Below, in pieces: positions 1 through 6,931 of a stretch of DNA of 13,439 nt (positions are counted from its first letter, which is position 1; each line of letters begins with the position of its first letter). Location: positions 1 to 13,439 of the forward strand of contig CAYMTN010000151.1 of the NCBI GenBank assembly GCA_964393335.1. Direction: 5' to 3'. Both the position numbers and the translations under genes were made by a program. A model generated the notes under the pieces. The model was not told the DNA's origin and made no database searches. It saw nothing but the letters and a program-made list of their open reading frames with translations. Source of the DNA: CAYMTN01 sp964393335. GTDB lineage: Bacteria > Chloroflexota > Anaerolineae > Aggregatilineales > Aggregatilineaceae.

Positions 1-180
1 CTCGGCGCGCAAACCGCCGCCGCCGCCGTGATCAGCGTCATGTCCCCCGCTAAGGTGATGGTCGGGTGCAGCACGGTAGGCGCGAATGAAGGCGAGGTCA
101 TCCGCCGCCTGCTGGCCTATGGCGCGTTGGTCGTGCTGCTGGTGGGCGTGATGGCGTGGATCGGCGTGACGGTGTCGTGA
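1..180 (+). CDS. L-lactate permease family transporter, C-terminal fragment
   Basis: Frame 1 is open from the window edge to a TGA at 178-180 and gives the last 59 residues. The stretch QTAAAAVISVMSPAKVMVG, followed by a Gly-Ala-Asn-Glu-Gly-Glu segment and a closing hydrophobic helix of about 20 residues, matches my memory of the conserved C-terminus of the LctP/LldP lactate permease family: SMI(S/A)P-type loop, then x-G-x-E-G-x-(I/L)-x-R before the last membrane span. Members of this family are multi-span inner-membrane proteins that import lactate or glycolate with protons. The protein ends with only a few residues after the last span. It converges on the TIR-like gene with 16 bp between the stop codons and no visible terminator hairpin. 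The substrate cannot be fixed from the fragment, and the start lies outside the window. Confidence 0.7.
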   Translation, partial: LGAQTAAAAVISVMSPAKVMVGCSTVGANEGEVIRRLLAYGALVVLLVGVMAWIGVTVS

Positions 181-196
181 GGCCGGGCGCGCCGCG

Positions 197-1120
197 TCAG
201 ATCGTGATGAGGTAGATCAGCACGGCCACGACCAGCACGGCGAACACGATCACGCCGACCGAGACGGCCTGCGCGACCCGCGCCTGGTGCACGACCGGGA
301 CCATCAACTCATCGTCGAGCTTGCCGGTCGCCAGGTAGCGGTACAACGCGGCGGCTTCGCGGTCCAGCACGCGGTAATGCACCGGAAACCAGTGATAGAC
401 CTGCACGCGCGTCATTTTATAATAGGCCAGCGCGGCGCCTTCTTGCGACTCCAGCGTCAGCGTATGATCGGCGCGGCGCGGATCAAACAAACCGAAGTGC
501 CGCTTCCGCCATGCCTTGAGCGTCTGCGGCGAGCTATCGACCAACTCAAAGCCCGCCCTGGCAAAAAATGCGGGCATACGCACTTCCAGGTCGTCCCCGC
601 TCATGATGATCGGCAGCTCGTAATTGATCTTCAGGCGGTCGTCACGCCAGCACCGTTCGCCGGGCAGCGTATTGGGCAGCAGCCCGTCTTTGACGACGGG
701 CGGCGGATGTTCGACCGTCAGCGGGCGGCGGGGCGCGTGGGTGCGGTTCAGGTGTTCGATCAATTCTTCGACGGCGAGCAAAAACTGGCCGCGAAAATCG
801 ATGACCGGGTAGGCCCGCAATTCGGCGGGAATGTCAGCCGGGGCATGCAGGATCACGAAGACGTGTTTGGCGGGGTCTTGCGCGGCCATGCAGCGGCGCT
901 CGAAAGTGCTGCGCTCGGCAGCGGCAGCCGACACGATACACAGCACGTGTGACGCCGACGCCAGCGCCTCGTTGAATACCGTGTCCTGGTCGGCGGACTC
1001 GCGCGGCAGATTCAGGTCAGGCACCGGCCATACGACCATCCCGCGCTGCTCGATATGGATCGCAAGCTGCCTGGCAAAAGCATGATCCGGCGGTGCGTAC
1101 AGGACAAAAATGTGAGACAT
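197..1120 (-). CDS. TIR-like domain protein with C-terminal membrane anchor
   Basis: The product has 307 residues from the chosen ATG at 1118-1120. The next upstream ATG (1148-1150, 317 aa) has no good ribosome binding site, whereas the chosen one has GAGG nine bases ahead. Residues 3-125 look like a TIR domain: HIFVLYAPPDHAFARQLA (strand A and helix A), a Gly-x-x-Val-Trp at 27-31, and VLCIVSAAA at 59-67. TIR domains bind one another and many cleave NAD+. In my hand alignment the position of the NADase glutamate holds Cys77 (nearest acid Glu74), so activity is doubtful. Residues 150-275 form a second, unrecognised region rich in aromatic and charged residues. Residues 285-306 are one strong membrane span at the extreme C-terminus, so the protein is probably tail-anchored with TIR in the cytoplasm. 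No defence-type partner gene is adjacent. The family is supported by pattern only. Confidence 0.65.
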   Translation of the reverse strand: MSHIFVLYAPPDHAFARQLAIHIEQRGMVVWPVPDLNLPRESADQDTVFNEALASASHVLCIVSAAAAERSTFERRCMAAQDPAKHVFVILHAPADIPAELRAYPVIDFRGQFLLAVEELIEHLNRTHAPRRPLTVEHPPPVVKDGLLPNTLPGERCWRDDRLKINYELPIIMSGDDLEVRMPAFFARAGFELVDSSPQTLKAWRKRHFGLFDPRRADHTLTLESQEGAALAYYKMTRVQVYHWFPVHYRVLDREAAALYRYLATGKLDDELMVPVVHQARVAQAVSVGVIVFAVLVVAVLIYLITI

Positions 1121-1205
1121 ACCTGTCATCCTCAAGGGATCGGCAGCCATTCAGCAGGTGATGATCTTCCGGTCTGCTGGCTGCCAACCGGACCGACGCA
1201 CCTGT

Positions 1206-1235
1206 ATTCTACTCGCAGCGGGCATGATCAGACAA
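1206..1235 (-). promoter_or_regulatory. Candidate promoter of the TIR-like gene
   Basis: Read on the minus strand there is TTGTCT (1230-1235, four of six matches to the -35 consensus), an 18-bp spacer, and TAGAAT (1206-1211, five of six matches to the -10). Transcription would start near 1199 and give a leader of roughly 80 nt. Assigned by eye; moderate evidence only. Confidence 0.4.
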
Positions 1236-1298
1236 CCGGCCTGTAACTCGGAGCGCGGTACATCACGTTGCGTCCGGCGTAATCGCACCCCAGGTCGA

Positions 1299-1344
1299 AT
1301 GGGGGCTTTGCCCCATGCCCCACAAGCCTTTTGGAAAAGGCTTG
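1299..1344. repeat. Double-hairpin REP-like element
   Basis: There are two adjacent inverted repeats. The first is GGGGC-TTT-GCCCC at 1302-1314. The second is a perfect 10-bp palindromic stem, CAAGCCTTTT (1323-1332) with its complement at 1335-1344 and a 2-nt GG centre. Paired GC-hairpin then AAGCCTTTT-hairpin arrangements of this kind recur as small intergenic repeats in many bacterial genomes (from memory). It is not followed by a T-tract, so it is not a canonical terminator. Only one copy lies in this window, so repeat status is unproven. Confidence 0.5.
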
Positions 1345-1460
1345 ACCGAAAACGCGGCGGAGTCGCCATCGCGGCGCGTGATGCGATAGTCTGGGCGGGG
1401 GGCATTGCGGTATACTCTACGTAACAGGGCTTACGTGCCGTTCGCTGAGGGGAGCCATTT

Positions 1461-2495
1461 ATGCCTGACCCATCCGATACGATCTACGTGCTGATCACGG
1501 TCCGTTTCGACGACGAGTTGTTGGATTCATTCCGTGACGTGTCCAGCCGGATCGAACTGCTGTATTACCCGACCGACAAAGCCCGCGACATCCCGGACGA
1601 CGTATGGGCTAAAACCAACGTGCTCTACACGCTGCGCGTCGTGCCCGAACCGGCTCTCGCCCCGCAGTTACGCTGGATTCAGGCGCACAGCGCCGGGGTC
1701 GATCATTTGCTGGACCAGCCAGTCATCAAGGCGGAGGGCGTGCTGCTCACCACTTCCAGCGGAATCCACGCGACGAACATGGCCGAATACGTGTTCATGA
1801 TGATGCTGGCTTTCGGCCACCGCCTGCCCACCATGATCAGGCACCAGGCTAACGCCGACTGGCCGTTGGAGCACAAGTTCAGCACGTACGTGCCACATGA
1901 ACTGCGCGGCAGCACGGTCGGTATCGTCGGGTATGGCAGCATCGGGCGTGAAGTCGCGCGGCTGGCGCATGCCTTTGGCATGGAAGTGCTGGCGACCAAA
2001 CGCGACGTGCGCCAACCCGCCGAACCGGACAGTTTTATCCTGCCCGACACCGGCGACGCGGAAGGCATCTATTTTAACCGCCTCTACCCGCCCGAAGCGT
2101 TGTACTCGATGGTGCGTGACTGCGATTTTGTGGTGCTGACCGTGCCGCTGACCGAGTCCACGCGCGGCCTGGTGAACGCCGAGGTCTTCGAGGCGATGAA
2201 ATCGACCGGCTACTTGATCAACGTGGGCCGGGGCGGCGTCGTTGACGAAGCCGCGCTGCTGCATGCGTTGCAAGAGGGCCAGATCGCCGGGGCCGCGATG
2301 GACGTCTTCGAGGCCGAGCCGCTGCCGCCCGATAACCCGCTGTGGAAGCAGCCCAACCTGATCATCAGCCCGCATATCGCCGGAAACTCCGACGACTACA
2401 ACCGGAAAGCCGCCCAGGTGTTTGTCGAAAACCTGAAGCGGTACGTCGCACGCAAAGACCTGCTCAACCTGGTGGATCGCACGCGCGGGTATTGA
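1461..2495 (+). CDS. D-isomer-specific 2-hydroxyacid dehydrogenase
   Basis: This 344-aa protein is normal in length for the NAD(P)-dependent D-2-hydroxyacid dehydrogenase family, which interconverts 2-oxoacids and D-2-hydroxyacids in the cytoplasm. The nucleotide-binding turn GYGSIG is at 157-162, in the family context RGSTVGIVGYGSIGREVA. The catalytic set is present: Arg257 in NVGRGGVVDE, Glu286 in DVFEAEPLP, and His305 in SPHIAGN. The loop after the second strand of the Rossmann fold (residues 182-212) is longer than usual, inserting a segment around FILPDTGDAEGIYFNRLYPP. The protein ends soon after the C-terminal helix and has no ACT domain, so it is not a long-form phosphoglycerate dehydrogenase. 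The start is supported by GAGGGGA seven bases upstream. The substrate (glyoxylate, hydroxypyruvate, phosphoglycerate or another) cannot be told. Gene runs alone, 148 bp before the next gene. Confidence 0.9.
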   Translation: MPDPSDTIYVLITVRFDDELLDSFRDVSSRIELLYYPTDKARDIPDDVWAKTNVLYTLRVVPEPALAPQLRWIQAHSAGVDHLLDQPVIKAEGVLLTTSSGIHATNMAEYVFMMMLAFGHRLPTMIRHQANADWPLEHKFSTYVPHELRGSTVGIVGYGSIGREVARLAHAFGMEVLATKRDVRQPAEPDSFILPDTGDAEGIYFNRLYPPEALYSMVRDCDFVVLTVPLTESTRGLVNAEVFEAMKSTGYLINVGRGGVVDEAALLHALQEGQIAGAAMDVFEAEPLPPDNPLWKQPNLIISPHIAGNSDDYNRKAAQVFVENLKRYVARKDLLNLVDRTRGY

Positions 2496-2643
2496 CGCGG
2501 AACTCGGAGCAGGCCGCGCACGTATACAGTATAGAGTATTGCTGGTTTTCAGGTGGATGACTGGCTGAAACCGGCAACTGATCGCTGAAAAGGCATTATC
2601 AAAAGCCTACACCTTCAGTGAGTTTGAGAGAGGACCATGTACC

Positions 2644-2931
2644 ATGCCCAAAACAAAAGCACCCGATGTCGAAGCCGCTCCTGAGAAGCAGCGGTCACCG
2701 CTGGAAGCGTTCGTCTACCACCAGGGCAAAGCCTTAGAAGAAACCGGCAGGGCGCTGGTATCGCTGCTGCCCAGGGATTTTCGCACCCACACGGCTAACG
2801 CGCTCGAAGAAAGCAAAACCAGCTTCGGGATTCTGGCGAATGGCGTGTTGGATACCGTCGAATGCAGCCTCGACAAGCTGCGCGGCAAACCCGCCCCCGA
2901 CGAGGGCAAAGTGAAGGTCGAAGTCGAATAG
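2644..2931 (+). CDS. Small charged helical protein of unknown function
   Basis: The 95-aa product is not one I recognise. The start is supported by the purine-rich GAGAGAGG at 2625-2632; a nearer ATG at 2637 is in another frame and too close to it. Residues 1-18 are polar and Lys/Glu/Pro-rich, and 80-95 are a charged tail. The middle (20-79) looks like two amphipathic helices split by LLPRDFRTH, with a single cysteine (Cys74). There is no signal peptide, membrane span or zinc motif. Codon usage and GC match the neighbours, so it reads as a resident gene. A hairpin at 2964-2987 follows 32 bp after the stop. The overall shape would suit a small binding or structural protein, but no function can be assigned. 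Confidence 0.7.
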   Translation: MPKTKAPDVEAAPEKQRSPLEAFVYHQGKALEETGRALVSLLPRDFRTHTANALEESKTSFGILANGVLDTVECSLDKLRGKPAPDEGKVKVEVE

Positions 2932-2963
2932 CGGCGGGGCTGTTCTGCCCCCACAAACACAGC

Positions 2964-2987
2964 GCCCTGTGTCTCACGACACAGGGC
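2964..2987. terminator. Perfect hairpin between convergent genes
   Basis: GCCCTGTGTC (2964-2973) pairs perfectly with 2978-2987 across a TCAC loop. On the plus strand it is followed by CTTGTTATC, only a weak U-tract. It sits between the convergent small gene and the cold-shock gene and is the likely transcription end for one or both. Confidence 0.6.
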
Positions 2988-3050
2988 CTTGTTATCAATC
3001 GAATGGGATCGTTTCGCCGGATTCGACGAAGCGCCCCGCAGCAAAGCGCG

Positions 3051-3278
3051 TTATGCCTCCNNNNNNNNNNCCAGTTTGGCGACTTCGCTGGCCTGGGGAC
3101 CTTTCGGCCCTTCGGTGATCGAAAACTCCACCCGGTCACCTTCTTCCAGGTTGCGCCAGCCGGACCCGACCACAGCACTGTAATGTACGAAGACGTCCGG
3201 GCCGCCTTCACGCTCGATAAAGCCGTAGCCCTTCTGAGAATTGAACCATTTGACCACGCCGGTAAGACGTTCTGACAT
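3051..3278 (-). CDS. Cold-shock domain protein (CspA family), C-terminus interrupted by N gap
   Basis: The coding frame gives about 75 residues, the usual CspA size. Both RNA-binding motifs are clear: KGYGFIE (RNP1) and VFVHYSAV (RNP2), followed by the LEEGDRVEF strand. Such proteins bind single-stranded RNA and DNA, melt RNA structure and often help in cold or stationary phase. The start at 3276-3278 has AAGGAG ten bases upstream, so the longer frame from 3302 is rejected. The run of 10 N at 3061-3070 falls right after ...EVAKL, where such proteins normally end. The residues after the gap (Glu-Ala-stop) may therefore be an artefact of a wrong gap length. A near-consensus promoter and a leader of about 150 nt precede the gene. 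Confidence 0.9.
   Translation of the reverse strand: MSERLTGVVKWFNSQKGYGFIEREGGPDVFVHYSAVVGSGWRNLEEGDRVEFSITEGPKGPQASEVAKLXXXXEA
3061..3070. other. Assembly gap (10 N)
   Basis: Ten undefined bases interrupt the 3' end of the cold-shock gene. A round number suggests a placeholder of unknown length from scaffolding, so coordinates beyond it may be offset from the real chromosome. Confidence 0.95.
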
Positions 3279-3431
3279 GTTACAGGTACTCCTTTTTCCC
3301 ACAGACAGACTTCACGTGAGGGGGCCGGTGCGGCAGCGGGCACAAAAAAACACACCCGGCGCGTTGTAGGTGCGACACCGGATGGTTACCTTGAACCGGT
3401 ACTGCAAACAACCTGCTCCACTACACAATCG

Positions 3432-3460
3432 ATTGTAGTACCAGTGAAAAATCCTGTCAA
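3432..3460 (-). promoter_or_regulatory. Strong sigma-70-type promoter of the cold-shock gene
   Basis: On the minus strand, TTGACA (3455-3460) is a perfect -35. A 17-bp spacer and TACAAT (3432-3437, five of six) follow. Transcription would start near 3425, leaving about 150 nt of untranslated leader before the ATG at 3278, as is common for cspA-type genes. The perfect 12-bp palindrome ACAATCGATTGT (3425-3436) covers the -10 box and start site and could be an operator. Confidence 0.8.
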
Positions 3461-3482
3461 CAGGTTACGTGTAGTGATAGCG

Positions 3483-5420
3483 CTAACAGGACCGTCCACT
3501 GAAGGCGACACGCAGCAACGTGAGTCCGGCCAGCCCCAACCCCAGCAGGCCCATCGTGTGCGCGCCGCCTGTATACAGGATGGCGCTGCTGGTCACCAGC
3601 CCGGCGAATATGACTCCGGCGGCCAGGCGAAACGCCGCGCGTTCCAGCCGTTCGATCCGCTGTTCAAGCTCCGGGGCCGGGGCGGCGCGGACCACCAGAT
3701 CGCCGCGTTCGGCGCGGCGCAGCACCTCTTCGGCCAGGGCGGGAAGTTGTATCGCACGCCGCGCCAGATCGAAGCCGGTGTTGGCCAGCAGGTCGCGGTT
3801 GGCTGCCGTCAGCAGCACGCGGGGATCGAGCAGATCGTGCAGCGTGATCTTGGACGGCAGCCTGCCCCCGTCTTCCACCAGCGCCTGCCGCACAAAGGGG
3901 GTGACTTCGTGCCAGGGGTCAAACGCCGGGTCCAGGCCGGTACACAGCCCGACCAGGATGCCGACACAGCGCGCCAGGTACAAAAAATCCTGCGGGACCT
4001 GGAACGGCAGCGAAAAAATCAAGTCGCTGAATTCGCGCCCCAGGTCGGCCATTTCGTGAAACTGCATCCCGCTGATCTCCGACAGGGACATGCCCCACAC
4101 GCGGTCAAACACGGCGCGCGTGGCCTGCTCGATCCGGTCCAGGTCCGCGCCGGGCAGCAGCACGCCCAGCCGCTGGTAGGACTGCACCAGGCGGTGCGCG
4201 TCGCGCGTGGTCAGCGCGATCAGCGTTTCGCGCAGCCCGGCTTCGATCTCCGGCGTCAGGCGGCCCACCATGCCAAAATCCACGAAGATCAGGTAAAACG
4301 GGCGGCCCAACATCGGCAGGTCGCCGGGATCGTAACCGCTGCGCGTGGGCGAATCCGGTTCGAGGGGATACACGAACAGGTTACCGGGATGTGGATCGGC
4401 GTGATAAAAACGCTGGATGAACACCATCCACAAATACGTGTCGATCAGCCGCCGCGCCACGTCGCGCCGGTCGATACCCGCCGCTTCGATCCCCTCGTAA
4501 TCCGTAACCTTGATGGCCGTGACGTCTTCCAGCGTCACGACATGCGGCGTGCAGGCATCGCGGTACAGGCGCGGGATGTAGACACCCTTGTTGTGCGCGA
4601 ACATGCGCCGGAACGTTTCGACGTGGTCGGCTTCGCGCGTGTAGTCGAGTTCTTCCCACAACACGCTGCTGAATTCGCCTAACAAGGCGGGCACGTTGGC
4701 GCGGTGCGCGATAAATGGCAGGTGCATCGCCCAGCGCGCGACCACACCCAGCGCGCGCAGATCGGTATGCACCAGCGAGCGGATGCCGGGCCGCTGCACC
4801 TTGACCACGACCCGATCCCCACCCGGCAGCCGGGCGCGGTGCGCCTGCCCCAACGACGCCGCCGCCACCGGAACCGGGTCGAACCAGGCGAACCGGTCGC
4901 CGACCGGCCCCAGGTCCTCTTCAAGCGTCTGGCGGATCGTGCTGAACGGCACGGTCGGCACTTCGTCTTGCAGGCTGGCGAGTTCTTCGATCACTTCCGG
5001 CGGCAGCACGTCCACGCGGCTGGATACGAACTGCCCCAGCTTGATCATCACGCCGCCCATGCCGGTCGCCATCTCGCGGAATTCGCGCGACCAGCGGCGC
5101 AGACGCGCGGACCGCCCGCGTGCGACGCGGCGCTCACCGGCCAGCCGCCGCAGCACAAGTTCCCACAGCAGCACACGCGCGAATAACCACCCCGCAAACC
5201 ACAGCGTGCGGCGGTAGCGCCCCCAGTGGATTTTGTACCCGGCCAGCCCGGCGGTGACTTCGTCCGGCGACGGGCGCGGATGCCCCACAAGCGGCGATGC
5301 CCGGTCGTCGGACGCACCATCGCGCCCCGGATTTCCGGCAGGCGGACCGGCGTCCGGCACGGACCGGCCATCCGGGCCGGTCGCCGGTTCATCCGTTCGA
5401 TTTTCCTGCTGGATGTCCAC
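3483..5420 (-). CDS. ABC1/UbiB/AarF-family atypical protein kinase
   Basis: The product has 645 residues with a GTG start (5418-5420) behind AGGGGGGA. The family marks are all present. KLGQ (127-130) is the signature N-terminal extension motif. VAAASLGQAH (185-193) is the Ala-rich loop that replaces the usual Gly-rich loop. Lys207 sits in VVVKV, and WEELDYTREAD lies near 255-265. ADPHPGN (341-347) is the catalytic segment and DFG (381-383) the metal-binding one. Two hydrophobic stretches near 598-640 form a C-terminal membrane hairpin. The first 60 residues are Pro/Gly/Asp-rich and probably disordered. Bacterial members such as UbiB support isoprenoid quinone synthesis or lipid homeostasis, probably through ATPase activity at the membrane. 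It starts 63 bp after the ArsA-type gene with no terminator between, so the two are probably co-transcribed. The substrate is unknown. Confidence 0.9.
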   Translation of the reverse strand: MDIQQENRTDEPATGPDGRSVPDAGPPAGNPGRDGASDDRASPLVGHPRPSPDEVTAGLAGYKIHWGRYRRTLWFAGWLFARVLLWELVLRRLAGERRVARGRSARLRRWSREFREMATGMGGVMIKLGQFVSSRVDVLPPEVIEELASLQDEVPTVPFSTIRQTLEEDLGPVGDRFAWFDPVPVAAASLGQAHRARLPGGDRVVVKVQRPGIRSLVHTDLRALGVVARWAMHLPFIAHRANVPALLGEFSSVLWEELDYTREADHVETFRRMFAHNKGVYIPRLYRDACTPHVVTLEDVTAIKVTDYEGIEAAGIDRRDVARRLIDTYLWMVFIQRFYHADPHPGNLFVYPLEPDSPTRSGYDPGDLPMLGRPFYLIFVDFGMVGRLTPEIEAGLRETLIALTTRDAHRLVQSYQRLGVLLPGADLDRIEQATRAVFDRVWGMSLSEISGMQFHEMADLGREFSDLIFSLPFQVPQDFLYLARCVGILVGLCTGLDPAFDPWHEVTPFVRQALVEDGGRLPSKITLHDLLDPRVLLTAANRDLLANTGFDLARRAIQLPALAEEVLRRAERGDLVVRAAPAPELEQRIERLERAAFRLAAGVIFAGLVTSSAILYTGGAHTMGLLGLGLAGLTLLRVAFSGRSC

Positions 5421-5483
5421 AGGTCCCCCCTGGCTCTCACGTCAGGACAGGCGAGCCGCCGGTCCCACCGGAAAAAACGCGGA

Positions 5484-6671
5484 CTATTCCGGCTGCGGCT
5501 CCGGCTTGACGAAATGGATTCGCAGCTTGGAGCGCTCGAAGCGTGCGTTCTCGGTCTTCAGGTTCCACAGCGCGTAGGGCAGCACGATGTTACGCCGGTA
5601 CGGGCCGACGCGCAGCGTCAGCTCGTCGGCGGAGCGGTACAGGTCCAGCTCGTCTTTTTCGGCAAACGGCAGCGGCACGACCAGGAAATAACCGCCGTTG
5701 CCGTCCGACTCGATGTGATGCGAGCGGTCGCGCGCCATGACGTGCACCGGGTTGCGGTCGCCGTAGAGCGCATCGGCCAGCCGCCGCAGCTTGTCAAAAC
5801 CGCCGATCTCGTCCTCGAACATGGGCGCGGTCAGCAGCGGCAGTTCGCCAAACGCCTCGCCGATAAAGGCGAGATTTTCAGCCTGGTGCTGCTTCCACGC
5901 CGCGAAATACGGATCGGTCACTTCGTCCGGGATGACACGGTTGCACAGCACGGCATCGACCACGTAGCCGTACAGGTTGAGGTAGGTGTAGGTGCGCTGT
6001 GTCTCTTTGATGACCATGCGCTCCGGGTTGACGACCAGCCGCAGGCTGCTGTATTGGGGATCGGCGAGTAATTGGCGCACCTTGTCGAGCGTGTCGAACA
6101 GGCCGTCGATGCTGTCCAACGTCTCGGCGTCGGGCAGATCGGCCCCGACCAGCGCTTTGCCGACCGGGCGCAGCAGGCGGCCACTCGCGCCGCGCATCAG
6201 CGACGTGATGCGCTGGAACCACCAGCGCGACGTATCCGGCAGGCTGAGCAGGCGCAGCGTTTCAGCCGTCGGCGCGGCGTCCACGATCAACACGTCAAAA
6301 TCGCCATCTTCGGCGTACTTGTTGATCCACAGCAGGTGCGCGCCTTCTTCCAGCCCTGGCAGGATCGTCACTTCTTCCGCGACGATCTCGTTGATCTGCC
6401 GGGTATTGAGCACGCTCAGCATGTAATTCTGGATGCGGCCCCAGTATTTTTCCATCGAGTAGCGCGCATCGACTTCCTGCGCCCACAGGTTATCCTTGAT
6501 CTGGACAGGTTCCGGGCCGATCTTCACGTCCAGCGAATCGGCCAGCGAGTGCGCCGTATCGGTCGAGATTACGATCGTTCGCAGGCCCATCTCGGCGCAG
6601 CGCAGCGCGGTAGCCGCTGAAATGCTGGTCTTGCCGACGCCGCCTTTACCGGTGTGTACAATAATACGCAT
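5484..6671 (-). CDS. ArsA/Get3-type ATPase with C-terminal HSP20-like domain
   Basis: This is a 395-aa single-P-loop member of the ArsA/GET3 (SIMIBI) family. The deviant Walker A GKGGVGKT is at 8-15. Switch I is STDTAHSLADSLD (36-48), and switch II is DAAPTAETLRLL (131-142), where most relatives read DTAPTGHTLRLL. VVNPERMVIKETQRT (213-227) is the adenine-loop region. From about residue 327 a beta-rich tail (FLVVPLPFAEKDELDL, then ELTLRVGPYRRNIVLP) matches the HSP20-like domain known from bacterial ArsA proteins. Cysteines occur only at 25 and 243, so both the CxxC zinc site of Get3 and the arsenite cysteines of ArsA are absent. An arsenite-pump role is therefore unlikely, and no arsB, arsD or arsR lies nearby. 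GGAA ten bases before the ATG supports the start. A role in handling hydrophobic or membrane proteins is inference. Confidence 0.88.
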   Translation of the reverse strand: MRIIVHTGKGGVGKTSISAATALRCAEMGLRTIVISTDTAHSLADSLDVKIGPEPVQIKDNLWAQEVDARYSMEKYWGRIQNYMLSVLNTRQINEIVAEEVTILPGLEEGAHLLWINKYAEDGDFDVLIVDAAPTAETLRLLSLPDTSRWWFQRITSLMRGASGRLLRPVGKALVGADLPDAETLDSIDGLFDTLDKVRQLLADPQYSSLRLVVNPERMVIKETQRTYTYLNLYGYVVDAVLCNRVIPDEVTDPYFAAWKQHQAENLAFIGEAFGELPLLTAPMFEDEIGGFDKLRRLADALYGDRNPVHVMARDRSHHIESDGNGGYFLVVPLPFAEKDELDLYRSADELTLRVGPYRRNIVLPYALWNLKTENARFERSKLRIHFVKPEPQPE

Positions 6672-6864
6672 CGAATCAAGTTCCTTTTTTGCCTGTTTGG
6701 GCTGTCATAGTCTCGGAAGGGCGACTCCCTCCACCTATGAATACGCCTGACACCCGCAAACGATGCGCGGCAGGCGCGCTTTCCTACACAGATTTTACAC
6801 GGACGCGGCGGCGATGGCGTGGTGCGAGGCCGGAAACAGGGCGATACCTTGAGAAAAAAACGCC

Positions 6865-6898
6865 AAAAAACGGTGCGACCCCGCCAGGAATCGCACCG
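6865..6898 (-). terminator. Intrinsic terminator of the secreted-protein gene
   Basis: On the minus strand the 8-bp stem CGGTGCGA/TCGCACCG (6891-6898 with 6871-6878) encloses a 12-nt loop. It is followed at once by TTTTTT (6865-6870), then GGCG and seven more T. It lies about 34 bp after the stop codon at 6932. The rest of the 6672-6931 interval holds no gene; I found no convincing promoter for the ArsA-type gene there. Confidence 0.85.
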
Positions 6899-6931
6899 CC
6901 ATCAGCCGCCGGTCAACCAGTATGCGCAACC

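Larger units (their letters stand above)
1121..1460. other. Intergenic region between divergent genes
   Basis: There is no gene in these 340 bp that I can support; the short ORFs lack ribosome binding sites and family features. It holds the candidate minus-strand promoter at 1206-1235, the double hairpin at 1299-1344, and a -10-like TATACT at 1411-1416 on the plus strand with no convincing -35. That last element is the most likely promoter position for the dehydrogenase gene, whose ribosome binding site is GAGGGGA at 1447-1453. Confidence 0.5.

Noticed and set aside
1668..2375. 235-residue minus-strand open frame
   Set aside because: Shadow of the D-2-hydroxyacid dehydrogenase, all of whose catalytic residues are in the plus-strand frame.
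3301..3425. Terminator within the cold-shock leader at the T7 tract
   Set aside because: The sequence before the T-run forms only weak or G-U-rich stems, so I do not call it a terminator.
3444..4682. Long 412-residue plus-strand open frame
   Set aside because: It lies antisense to the ABC1 kinase, whose motifs are unambiguous. The frame is Gln/His/Arg-rich, as expected of a shadow in GC-rich coding DNA, and has no ribosome binding site.
5226..6071. 281-residue plus-strand open frame across the ArsA/ABC1 junction
   Set aside because: Antisense to two well-supported genes and low in complexity.
5484..6671. Arsenite-pump ATPase ArsA
   Set aside because: The metal-binding cysteines are missing, there is only one P-loop, and no arsB, arsD or arsR is nearby.
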